DNA of 7,427 nt from JAJPKE01 sp052143275. GTDB lineage: Bacteria > Chloroflexota > Ktedonobacteria > Ktedonobacterales > JADMIN01. The notes beneath the pieces were generated by a model. That model was not told the DNA's origin, ran no database searches, and worked only from the letters and a program-made list of their open reading frames with translations. A program made the translations under genes and the position numbers. Location: the NCBI GenBank assembly GCA_052143275.1, contig JBKQTH010000089.1:1-7427 (forward strand), written 5' to 3'. Below are positions 1-5,860 of this stretch, in pieces. Position 1 is the stretch's first letter. The number at the start of each line of letters is the position of its first letter.

Positions 1-2
1 TG

Positions 3-104
3 TACCAGGGAGCGGAAGCCTTTTCTCTTTGGACGGGACTGGCAGCTCCACTGGACCGGATGCGGGTAGCGCTGGAGCAGCAAGTGTCCCAGGAGACTGA
101 GTAG
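3..104 (+). CDS. Possible C-terminal fragment of an unidentified upstream protein
   Basis: The window opens inside what may be the end of a plus-strand gene. The frame starting at base 3 is open for 33 codons to a TAG at 102-104. It reads as a plausible amphipathic helical tail, with a segment like LDRMRVALEQQ and a charged QETE end. A second frame, starting at base 2 and ending at TGA about 98-100, is also open. It gives a Gly/Ser/Ala-rich peptide that looks less like folded protein, and base composition at third positions does not clearly separate the two. No family can be recognised from so short a piece. It would lie 64 nt upstream of the patatin gene in the same direction, so the two could share a transcript. 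That is inference only. Confidence 0.4.
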   Translation, partial: YQGAEAFSLWTGLAAPLDRMRVALEQQVSQETE

Positions 105-168
105 CCAGAGAGACGCCGGGGCGCCAGTAGCAAGTTATGGAGAGCGAAAGAGAGACAAGGTTAGAGAT

Positions 169-1170
169 ATGAGCCAGATCCGTCGCCCTCGCTGGAGCTC
201 CTATACCGCCTTCGTATTGGCTGGCGGCGGTGCGCGCGGCGCACTACAGGTAGGAGCGCTCCGAGCGCTTCTAGAAGCGGGAGAACACCCCGATGTGGTG
301 GTGGGTACATCTATAGGCTCATGGAATGGCGCCTGCCTGGCGCTCCGTCCAACCATCGAAGGAGTCGAGTGGCTGGCCAACGCCTGGCTGAGCACAAGTA
401 CCAACAAGCTGCTACTGGGAGTGGATCCACTGCTCAATGCCGCGCCTCAGGCGGTCAACTTCAGTCGTGTAGTAGCGGCACTTCGACGCCTGGCCGCAGG
501 CTATCCCTCGCTCTATAGCGATGCCGGGCTACGCCAGTTTATTGATCGTTACTTAAAGGGAATTACTTTCGAAGATATGGCGATTCCCCTCTGTATCATC
601 GCCGCCGATATCACTACCAGTACTCGCGCCATCTTCGCTTCCGGTCCCGTCGTCCCCGCGGTTATGGCGTCGGGAGCCATTCCCGGTGTCTTCCCACCGG
701 TGACCATCGGAAATCACGTCTATGTTGATGGTGGAGCACTGGATAATGCGAGCATTGAAACCGCCCTCATGCTTGGAGCACGTCGCATCTTCGTCCTGGA
801 CGTGGGCTACGATGATGCCAGTGACATCAAGCCACTGCTGCCTAATGACTCATCTGGGCGCCACCGAGCTCCCAACGGCATGCGAACCTCGTCGCTGCAC
901 GCTATGGTGGCTGTACTGGAGCGAACCGCTCAGGTAATGAATCGCTATCAGCTCAGTCGCGCCCTCGAGCGAGTTCCACGTGGGATAGAAATCCATGTAC
1001 TTCGCCTGGGCACCAATGTCGGCGGCGGCACCCTGGATTTTGACAAAGCCGGCATATGGATCGAGCTGGGTTATGCTTCGGCCTCCGAATACCTCAAAGG
1101 AGTACAGCAACCCGACTTGGCACCGGGTACAGGAGAGAGTGCGAACGAGATAATCGTCAGCGAGTGTTGA
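169..1170 (+). CDS. Patatin-like phospholipase family protein (333 aa)
   Basis: This is a serine lipid acyl hydrolase of the bacterial patatin / RssA-like family. Such enzymes release fatty acids from phospholipids using a Ser-Asp dyad. All family blocks are visible. The oxyanion-hole loop GGGARG is at residues 19-24. The nucleophile elbow GTSIG is at 46-50, with Ser48 as predicted nucleophile. The segment ASGAIPGVFPPV is at 167-178, and YVDGG at 185-189 supplies Asp187, the second dyad residue. No signal peptide or membrane segment is evident, so a cytosolic or peripheral membrane location is likely. About 110 residues follow the dyad Asp and show no recognisable domain. The ATG at 169 is preceded by AAGG at 157-160 in a purine-rich tract, 8 nt away. 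The natural lipid substrate cannot be inferred. The next gene is in the same direction after 135 nt, with its own leader, so tight co-expression is not implied. Confidence 0.95.
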   Translation: MSQIRRPRWSSYTAFVLAGGGARGALQVGALRALLEAGEHPDVVVGTSIGSWNGACLALRPTIEGVEWLANAWLSTSTNKLLLGVDPLLNAAPQAVNFSRVVAALRRLAAGYPSLYSDAGLRQFIDRYLKGITFEDMAIPLCIIAADITTSTRAIFASGPVVPAVMASGAIPGVFPPVTIGNHVYVDGGALDNASIETALMLGARRIFVLDVGYDDASDIKPLLPNDSSGRHRAPNGMRTSSLHAMVAVLERTAQVMNRYQLSRALERVPRGIEIHVLRLGTNVGGGTLDFDKAGIWIELGYASASEYLKGVQQPDLAPGTGESANEIIVSEC

Positions 1171-1193
1171 AGAGCTATTTGTGTGTTTGCTTG

Positions 1194-1202
1194 TGATATG
1201 CT
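1194..1202 (+). promoter_or_regulatory. Candidate extended -10 promoter for the chemoreceptor gene
   Basis: TGA-TATGCT (1194-1202) fits an extended -10 element (TGn followed by a hexamer with 4 of 6 matches to TATAAT). No good -35 hexamer lies 17 nt upstream, which extended -10 promoters can tolerate. It predicts transcription starting near 1208-1210, exactly where the leader's outer stem begins. A rival reading pairs TTGTGT (1179-1184) with TATCCT (1202-1207) at 17-nt spacing, but that would start inside the stem. The evidence is pattern only. Confidence 0.3.
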
Positions 1203-1204
1203 AT

Positions 1205-1295
1205 CCTTCCCGGCAGGTTTACAGATGGGAGCTAAACCAGTTACTGTCAACTACCGTAACGTACGCATGACGACGGTTACACTGCCGGTAGGAGG
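1205..1295 (+). promoter_or_regulatory. Structured 5' leader next to the ribosome site of the chemoreceptor gene
   Basis: Hand pairing gives a three-way-junction-like fold. The outer stem is CCGGCAG (1210-1216) with CTGCCGG (1282-1288), 7 bp. A second stem is GGTTTA (1216-1221) with TAAACC (1233-1238); it shares one G with the outer stem. The third stem is ACCGT + CGT (1253-1257, 1260-1262) with ACG + ACGGT (1270-1272, 1273-1277), 8 bp with a two-A bulge and a 7-nt loop. If the RNA begins further upstream, CCT (1205-1207) can also pair with AGG (1290-1292), covering half of the AGGAGG ribosome site at 1290-1295. The site is 10 nt before the ATG. The layout suggests control of translation, but it matches no riboswitch class I recognise. 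Confidence 0.35.
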
Positions 1296-1305
1296 TTAGC
1301 ATTCG

Positions 1306-3285
1306 ATGGTGGTGAATTGGGTACAGCGCCGGGGATCGGACCGGGATATTGAGCGGCGTACACGCCAACTCAAAGAAATCGTTCGGCTGGGCAATGAATT
1401 GCGCGCTGAAATAGAACTACCTCGTATTCTCACCCAGGTGGTGGAGGGCATTACCAGTACCCTTGGATTCCGCGCGGCGGTGCTCAATCTCATCCATCCC
1501 GACACGACAATTGAAGTTGCCGCTACTTCGGGCCTAAACGAGCCTGAACGCCAGGTACTTGTACAAACTCCGCCACCCCTTGCCCGTCTCCTGGCGGTTA
1601 TGCGTCCGGAGTTCTGCGTCAGCCACTCATACTTTATCAGCCATGAATACAAACATCTGCTGGAAGGCATGGAAGTGGTCACGCTCTACACCTCGCCGGC
1701 CTCCAACCTGCCGCGCGGTGCCGATGCCTGGCATCCCGACGACGTACTCTTTATTCCGCTCATTAGCCCACATAAAGACCGGCTTCTGGGTGTCATCTCG
1801 CTGGACCAGCCAGAGGATGGTAAGATACCGTCCCTTGAAACCATCGAGATGATCGAGATGTTTTGCGGCCAGGCAGCTCTGGCCATTGAGACCTCATACC
1901 TATTCCAGGAACGTGAACAGGAGCGCAAGGCGCTTGGGGGACAGCTCTTCGAGCTGATGTATCAACTGGAGCAAGTGCGCCAGGGTGATCTCAGTGTACA
2001 TATCCAGCTCAGCGGCGAGACCCTAGCTCCCATGGTTAACTCACTGAATGTGGTGTTCCAGGCTCTAGGCGGCTTGCTCAGTGATGCGCGCAGGGCAAGC
2101 GAGATGGTAAGCGCTAGCGCGGGCGAGAGCCGCAATGCCGCCGCCCGCATGGCAACTAATGCTGAGCATCAGGCTCAACAAATCATCGCCGTCTCCGGGG
2201 CAGTTGGCGATATGGCCAAGAGTGTGCAAAAGATTGCCGGTGTCGCTCATAATGCCACCCAGGTCACCGAGGAAGGTATCAGGATAGCCAAAGAAGGGCG
2301 CGAAGCCGCCGAGCGAGCTGCCGCAGGCATGAGCGCAGTCCGGGAAATAGCGCTGCAATCGGTCAAGAAGATGAAACGTCTGGGTGAAAGTAGCCAGGAG
2401 ATTGGCGAAATCGTCCAGATGGTCTCCGATTTTGCCAGCCAAACTACCCTGCTCGCCTTGAATGCGGCCATCGAGGCCGCACGAGCCGGCGAAAATGGAC
2501 GAGGGTTCGCCATTGTAGCACAGGAAATTCGCAACCTCGCCACCAGCAGCGCCGAAGCGACCAAGCATATCCAGGCGCGAATCAAGAATATCCAGACTGA
2601 AACCAATAGCGTGGTCGTCACGATCGAACACAGCACGCAGCAGGTGGTGCAGCAGTCGGAATTGGCATCACAAGCTGGTGCCGCGCTTCAGGCGGTAGAT
2701 GCGGTTACCGGACGCATCGCCGAGGCGGTCAAAGGAATCAATGAAACCGCAACTCAACAGGCCGAAGCGGCAGCCACGATCTCACAGTCCATGTCGGCCA
2801 TCGCCCATATCACGTCGCAGACTCAGGGCAGCATGGCTCAGACCGAGACCGCCATGGACCGGCTAGTAGAGGTCGCTCACTCGCTGCTGCGCTCGATCAG
2901 CGCGTTTAAGCTTGGCAGTAATAATCAGCTTCAGGGCCATATGCTGCCCCCTCCAGCGGAAGAGCTCGGCGCCGACATTGTCACACAGCCCATGGCGGCT
3001 ATTGGACACGCTGCAGAGATCACCGCGGGTCCCCGCCAAACCAGACACCTCTCCGCAGCTGAGAAGACAGAGGATTCGACAGAGTCCTCGGATTCCGAGA
3101 ATGCCGAGAATGCGGGCGACATAGCCTCACCCGTAGCCAAGGGCGGCATTACCAATACACTGGTCCCGACAGAGGCTCCTATGCACCCAGCCACCAGGCT
3201 GGATGATCAACAGCAGGAAGGCGCTGAAACGGAGCGGACAGCTAGCGATCCGCTGGCTGCTGCCGAGGCCGAGCGCTGGCAGTAG
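1306..3285 (+). CDS. Soluble methyl-accepting chemotaxis-like protein, GAF-HAMP-like-MCP (659 aa)
   Basis: This is a chemoreceptor-type signalling protein expected to control a CheA kinase through CheW, or to act as a related cytoplasmic sensor. An N-terminal helix is followed by a GAF sensory domain (about residues 25-195), which could bind a small ligand or cofactor; no cofactor motif is obvious. A linker helix (about 196-215) leads into a HAMP-like unit (about 212-262) with the GDL motif at 227-229 and GE at 237-238. The long MCP coiled coil follows to about residue 535. Its kinase-contact tip is well conserved, with LALNAAIEAARAGE at 383-396 followed by GRGFAIVAQEIRNLA. No transmembrane segment is visible, so it should be cytosolic. 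The last 120 or so residues are Ala/Glu/Ser/Thr-rich, probably disordered, and end in ERWQ without a CheR-binding NWETF-type pentapeptide. ATG 1306 is preceded by AGGAGG at 1290-1295. No che genes are in the window, so the partner pathway is unknown. Confidence 0.95.
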   Translation: MVVNWVQRRGSDRDIERRTRQLKEIVRLGNELRAEIELPRILTQVVEGITSTLGFRAAVLNLIHPDTTIEVAATSGLNEPERQVLVQTPPPLARLLAVMRPEFCVSHSYFISHEYKHLLEGMEVVTLYTSPASNLPRGADAWHPDDVLFIPLISPHKDRLLGVISLDQPEDGKIPSLETIEMIEMFCGQAALAIETSYLFQEREQERKALGGQLFELMYQLEQVRQGDLSVHIQLSGETLAPMVNSLNVVFQALGGLLSDARRASEMVSASAGESRNAAARMATNAEHQAQQIIAVSGAVGDMAKSVQKIAGVAHNATQVTEEGIRIAKEGREAAERAAAGMSAVREIALQSVKKMKRLGESSQEIGEIVQMVSDFASQTTLLALNAAIEAARAGENGRGFAIVAQEIRNLATSSAEATKHIQARIKNIQTETNSVVVTIEHSTQQVVQQSELASQAGAALQAVDAVTGRIAEAVKGINETATQQAEAAATISQSMSAIAHITSQTQGSMAQTETAMDRLVEVAHSLLRSISAFKLGSNNQLQGHMLPPPAEELGADIVTQPMAAIGHAAEITAGPRQTRHLSAAEKTEDSTESSDSENAENAGDIASPVAKGGITNTLVPTEAPMHPATRLDDQQQEGAETERTASDPLAAAEAERWQ

Positions 3286-3305
3286 CTCCGCTACCGGGTA
3301 GTTAT

Positions 3306-3533
3306 CTAGCTCGCCAATCCGGATACAGGGGACTTGATCACCGTAGCTCCGAGTAACTCAGAGGTCGTGGCGCTCAACGCTACCGCCAACCTCCGCAATA
3401 CATAGGGCTGTGGCTCTTCCTTGCCATGTTCGAGATGAGTGATGGTATCGCGACGTAAATCCGCAAGCTCAGCTAGCTGGCTGATGCTAAGGCCGCGGCG
3501 CTGGCGCACCTGGCGCAAACCACGCAACTTCAC
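3306..3533 (-). CDS. Small XRE/Cro-CI-family helix-turn-helix regulator (75 aa)
   Basis: This is a single-domain DNA-binding protein of the XRE family. The fold covers residues 2-62: KLRGLRQVRQRRGLS (helix 1), SISQLAELADL (helix 2), RRDTITHLEHGKEEP (recognition helix and following turn), then VLRRLAVALSATTSELLG. About 13 residues follow without another domain. The frame is open to a GTG at 3581, but GTG 3533 is preferred. AGGAGG (3540-3545, read on the minus strand) sits 6 nt upstream of it. The promoter at 3599-3627 puts the transcript start near 3592, which leaves a normal 59-nt leader to 3533 but only about 11 nt to 3581. Starting here also gives the family's usual M-K-L-R beginning. The gene lies 208 nt beyond the end of the ABC operon in the same direction and converges with the chemoreceptor gene, 20 nt between stops. 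The regulated genes are unknown; an inverted repeat on its own -10 suggests autoregulation. Confidence 0.85.
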   Translation of the reverse strand: MKLRGLRQVRQRRGLSISQLAELADLRRDTITHLEHGKEEPQPYVLRRLAVALSATTSELLGATVIKSPVSGLAS

Positions 3534-3592
3534 GCTGACCCTCCTCATTGAGGCTCGAGAGATACCGTGGACTAGCGACACTGCTAACCCAC

Positions 3593-3613
3593 GGGTATAT
3601 CATACCAGTACCC
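3593..3613. promoter_or_regulatory. Operator-like inverted repeats overlapping the XRE promoter
   Basis: Two nested inverted repeats cover the -10 region: GGTAT-ATC-ATACC (3594-3606) and GGGTA (3593-3597) with TACCC (3609-3613). Flanking CCAC (3589-3592) and GTGG (3616-3619) extend the symmetry imperfectly. A perfect 8-bp palindrome CCACGTGG lies at 3634-3641, just upstream of the -35. Small XRE repressors commonly bind such sites over their own promoters. That this protein binds here is inference. Confidence 0.45.
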
Positions 3614-3627
3614 TAGTGGCCTGTAAA
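3599..3627 (-). promoter_or_regulatory. Near-consensus sigma70-type promoter of the XRE regulator gene
   Basis: Read on the minus strand, TTTACA (3627-3622, 5 of 6 matches to TTGACA) is followed by a 17-nt spacer and TATGAT (3604-3599, 5 of 6 matches to TATAAT). A TGG precedes the hexamer and adds an extended -10 feature. Expected start of transcription is near 3592. This is the clearest promoter in the window. It shows that the regulator can be expressed independently of the ABC operon upstream. Confidence 0.7.
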
Positions 3628-3665
3628 GGGTCACCACGTGGATTACCCGCGAAACTGCGGCTAAA

Positions 3666-3697
3666 CTAAGAAAAGACTTAGGTTCCGAACTTGGAAC
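3666..3697 (-). terminator. Weak candidate terminator after the ABC operon
   Basis: On the minus strand, past the DppF stop, two small adjacent hairpins occur. The first is GTTCC-AAGTTC-GGAAC (3697-3682). It is followed directly by CTAAG-TCTTTT-CTTAG (3681-3666) and further T-rich sequence. The stems are only 5 bp each and the U-rich part is interrupted, so this is a poor match to an intrinsic terminator. Nothing better is seen between 3534 and 3741. Confidence 0.25.
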
Positions 3698-3741
3698 GCA
3701 ACCCACCAAAGCCGGCGACCAGATCCAGGGTTCGCTGGTGA

Positions 3742-4764
3742 TTAGGCACCGGGGAAGTGACAGCCCACCTCCTGATTCCCGGAGGATCTCTTCTCAAGTT
3801 TAGGGTAGACCTCGCGGCAAATGGCCTGGGCCTTCCAGCAACGAGGGTGAAATGGACAGCCGGAAGGAGGGTTTACCGGACTGGGTACATCTCCAGTCAA
3901 AATGATCCGTTTGCGCGTCAGCTCCACCTCAGGGTCAGGGTATGGGCTGGCTGAAAGTAGAGCTACGGTATAGGGATGCTGCGGATTCGCGTACACATCG
4001 TCGGCGGTACCAAGCTCGACAATATGACCAAGATACATCACCGCCACGCGGGTACTCACATGCCTGATAGCCGAGAGGTTATGAGCGACAAAAAGATAGG
4101 TCAGGTTAAACCCCCTCTGCAGCTCGCTCATGAGGTTGAGCACCTGAGCCTGAATTGAGACGTCCAGCGCCGAGGTAGGCTCGTCTGCCACAATGAACTT
4201 TGGATTGAGCGCGAGTGCGCGAGCAATACCGATGCGTTGCCGCTGGCCGCCGCTGAACTCATGCGCATAGCGATTGAGGACGTTGGGGTTCATTCCGACA
4301 GTACGAAGCAGATAGCGAACTCGCTCATCTACGTCCTTTGGAGTTCCAAAGTCATAGTTCTCCAAGGGCTCGGCAATCACGCGTCCCACGGTAAACCGGG
4401 GGTCGAGTGAACTAAACGGATCCTGGAAGATCATCTGCATGTTGGCGCGGCGCTTGCGCACCTCGACTTCGCTCATGGTCATCAGGTTCTCGCCTTCGAA
4501 GAAGACGGCGCCTGCGGTAGGCCTGATCAGCTGCAGAATAGCACGTCCTAAGGTTGACTTACCGCAGCCACTCTCACCCACCAGTCCGAGCGTCTCACCG
4601 CGCCTGATCTTCAGGTCAACACCATCCACGGCCTTGACTGAGGCAACCGGACGGTTCGCCAGCCCGCCACGAATGGGAAAATAGACTTTGACCCCGCGCA
4701 ATTCAATTAGCGCATCACTGTCGGTCATGGCCGGCATGCCCGACCGCATCGTTTCTGTTGCCAA
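3742..4764 (-). CDS. Peptide/nickel-type ABC transporter ATP-binding protein, DppF/OppF-like (340 aa)
   Basis: This is one of the paired cytoplasmic ATPases that power uptake of di- or oligopeptides (or nickel or glycans in some relatives). Motifs in order are the Walker A GESGCGKST (63-71), Q-loop IFQDP with Gln114, signature FSGGQRQR (170-177), Walker B IVADEP with catalytic Glu195, and the H-loop with His228. The H-loop reads AHNLS where many relatives have HDLS, a mild variant. The C-terminal family region has four cysteines at 303, 309, 316 and 335 (C-x5-C-x6-C-x18-C). The first codon is TTG at 4764, supported by AGGGAG (4774-4779) 9 nt upstream; internal ATGs at codons 6, 10 and 13 lack a ribosome site. 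Length is normal for the family. It starts 18 nt after the DppD stop, so the two are surely co-transcribed. The substrate cannot be told from the ATPase. Confidence 0.95.
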   Translation of the reverse strand: MATETMRSGMPAMTDSDALIELRGVKVYFPIRGGLANRPVASVKAVDGVDLKIRRGETLGLVGESGCGKSTLGRAILQLIRPTAGAVFFEGENLMTMSEVEVRKRRANMQMIFQDPFSSLDPRFTVGRVIAEPLENYDFGTPKDVDERVRYLLRTVGMNPNVLNRYAHEFSGGQRQRIGIARALALNPKFIVADEPTSALDVSIQAQVLNLMSELQRGFNLTYLFVAHNLSAIRHVSTRVAVMYLGHIVELGTADDVYANPQHPYTVALLSASPYPDPEVELTRKRIILTGDVPSPVNPPSGCPFHPRCWKAQAICREVYPKLEKRSSGNQEVGCHFPGA

Positions 4765-4782
4765 TGAAATGATCTCCCTATC

Positions 4783-5754
4783 TTAGTATGGATAGAAGCA
4801 TGCGGCCTGCTGATCCGGCCCTACGGTCTCCAAGGGAGGTAGTTCCACCCGACAACGCGACTGTACCTTAACACAGCGCGGAGCAAAAGGGCAGCCGGGC
4901 GGCAGGTTGACCAGATTGGGCGGCTGTCCTCCTATGGCTGCCAGCCTGGAATTTCTGGCAGTGTCGGCCCGTGGGACGGCGGCTAGGAGAGCCTGGGTGT
5001 AAGGATGCGCCGGCCTGCTAAAGAGCGTCCGTGTGGGGGCGGCCTCGATGATACGACCGGCATACATGACGTCCACACGATCACAGCTGCCCGCCACTAC
5101 ACCCAGGTCGTGGGTAATGAGGAGCGTGGCGGTGCGGAACTCTTGCGCCAGGCCCTTCATCAAGTCTAGCACCTGCGCTTGAATGGTGACATCCAGTGCA
5201 GTCGTCGGCTCATCCGCGATCAGGAGCTGTGGATTGCAAGAGAGGGCGATAGCAATCATTACGCGCTGGCGCATGCCCCCGCTAAACTCATGAGGATAAT
5301 GGTTGAGGCGGCGTCTTGCCTCCGGGATTCGCACCCGATCCAGCATCTCCACCGCGCGGTTCGTGGCAGCTTTGTCGTCGAGCTTTAGATGTGCTTTGAC
5401 CGCTTCAACAATTTGATAGCCCACCGAGTAGACCGGATTCAGGGAGGTCATGGGATCCTGAAAAATCATCGCCGCCTTGCCGCCGCGTAGCTGATTCAGC
5501 TCCTCTCGGTTCATCTCAAGGATATCATCACCCTGAAAGAGAACTTTGCCCCCGACGATCTTCCCTGGGGGACTCTCTATGAGACGCAAGAGGGTTAGAG
5601 AGGTGACACTCTTTCCACAACCGCTCTCGCCAACCAGACCTAATGTCTCACCCTCATCGATATGGAATGAGATATCCTCAACCGCCTTCACCACACCGGC
5701 GCGGGTGTAGAAGTGAGTGCGAAGATGCTGTACGTCGAGCAAGTTCTCTGCCAT
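4783..5754 (-). CDS. Peptide/nickel-type ABC transporter ATP-binding protein, DppD/OppD-like (323 aa)
   Basis: This is the second ATPase of the importer, expected to form a heterodimer with the DppF-like protein beneath the two permeases. It has Walker A GESGCGKSV (42-50), Q-loop IFQDP with Gln99, signature FSGGMRQR (157-164), Walker B LIADEP with Glu182, and the H-loop THDLG with His215. All catalytic residues are intact. The C-terminal tail holds cysteines at 288, 294, 301 and 319 (C-x5-C-x6-C-x17-C). The frame stays open upstream to a GTG at 5820, but ATG 5754 is the likely start. It has GGTGAGG 5 nt upstream and gives the family's typical MAENLLDVQHL beginning, whereas the 22 extra residues look unlike protein of this family. 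It follows the DppC stop after 89 nt containing two hairpins. Confidence 0.95.
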   Translation of the reverse strand: MAENLLDVQHLRTHFYTRAGVVKAVEDISFHIDEGETLGLVGESGCGKSVTSLTLLRLIESPPGKIVGGKVLFQGDDILEMNREELNQLRGGKAAMIFQDPMTSLNPVYSVGYQIVEAVKAHLKLDDKAATNRAVEMLDRVRIPEARRRLNHYPHEFSGGMRQRVMIAIALSCNPQLLIADEPTTALDVTIQAQVLDLMKGLAQEFRTATLLITHDLGVVAGSCDRVDVMYAGRIIEAAPTRTLFSRPAHPYTQALLAAVPRADTARNSRLAAIGGQPPNLVNLPPGCPFAPRCVKVQSRCRVELPPLETVGPDQQAACFYPY

Positions 5755-5794
5755 TCGTGCCTCACCCTCAAAAAGAAATTCAAAGCTTAGAGGT

Positions 5795-5822
5795 GGGTGC
5801 CGGTCCTTCCGGATCAGCACCC
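5795..5822 (-). other. Intercistronic stem-loop between DppC-like and DppD-like genes
   Basis: GGGTGC (5795-5800) pairs with GCACCC (5817-5822). Inside it CGG (5801-5803) pairs with CCG (5809-5811) around a TCCTT loop, leaving a 5-nt bulge. This makes a GC-rich hairpin in the 89-nt gap. Downstream on the minus strand is a TTTCTTTTT run, but it is too far from the stem for a classical terminator. It may affect mRNA stability or partial termination. Confidence 0.45.
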
Positions 5823-5829
5823 CTGGTGA

Positions 5830-5860
5830 CTCGTACCGCTGGGCTAATCCTTGGTACGAG
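5830..5860 (-). other. Perfect 8-bp stem-loop spanning the DppC stop codon
   Basis: CTCGTACC (5830-5837) and GGTACGAG (5853-5860) are exact reverse complements, with a 15-nt loop that contains the TAG stop of the permease (5844-5846). Together with the hairpin at 5795-5822 it forms a tandem pair just after the permease coding sequence. Its role is not known; RNA stability between cistrons is one possibility. Confidence 0.45.

Noticed and set aside
1205..1295. c-di-GMP (GEMM) riboswitch upstream of the chemoreceptor
   Set aside because: The characteristic conserved stretches of that class, such as the GCAAACC and paired ACGCAAAGCC segments, are not present.
2065..2631. A 188-codon minus-strand open frame
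   Set aside because: It is antisense to the conserved MCP coiled-coil region, with no family resemblance and no separate ribosome site of note.
3282..3300. GTAGC-TCC-GCTAC hairpin as a terminator after the chemoreceptor gene
   Set aside because: It has only 5 bp with a 3-nt loop, begins within the stop codon region, and has no T-run on either strand.
5755..5820. A 22-residue longer start for the DppD-like ATPase (GTG 5820)
   Set aside because: The extra residues cover one of the intergenic hairpins and do not resemble the family; ATG 5754 has a good ribosome site and the typical N-terminus.
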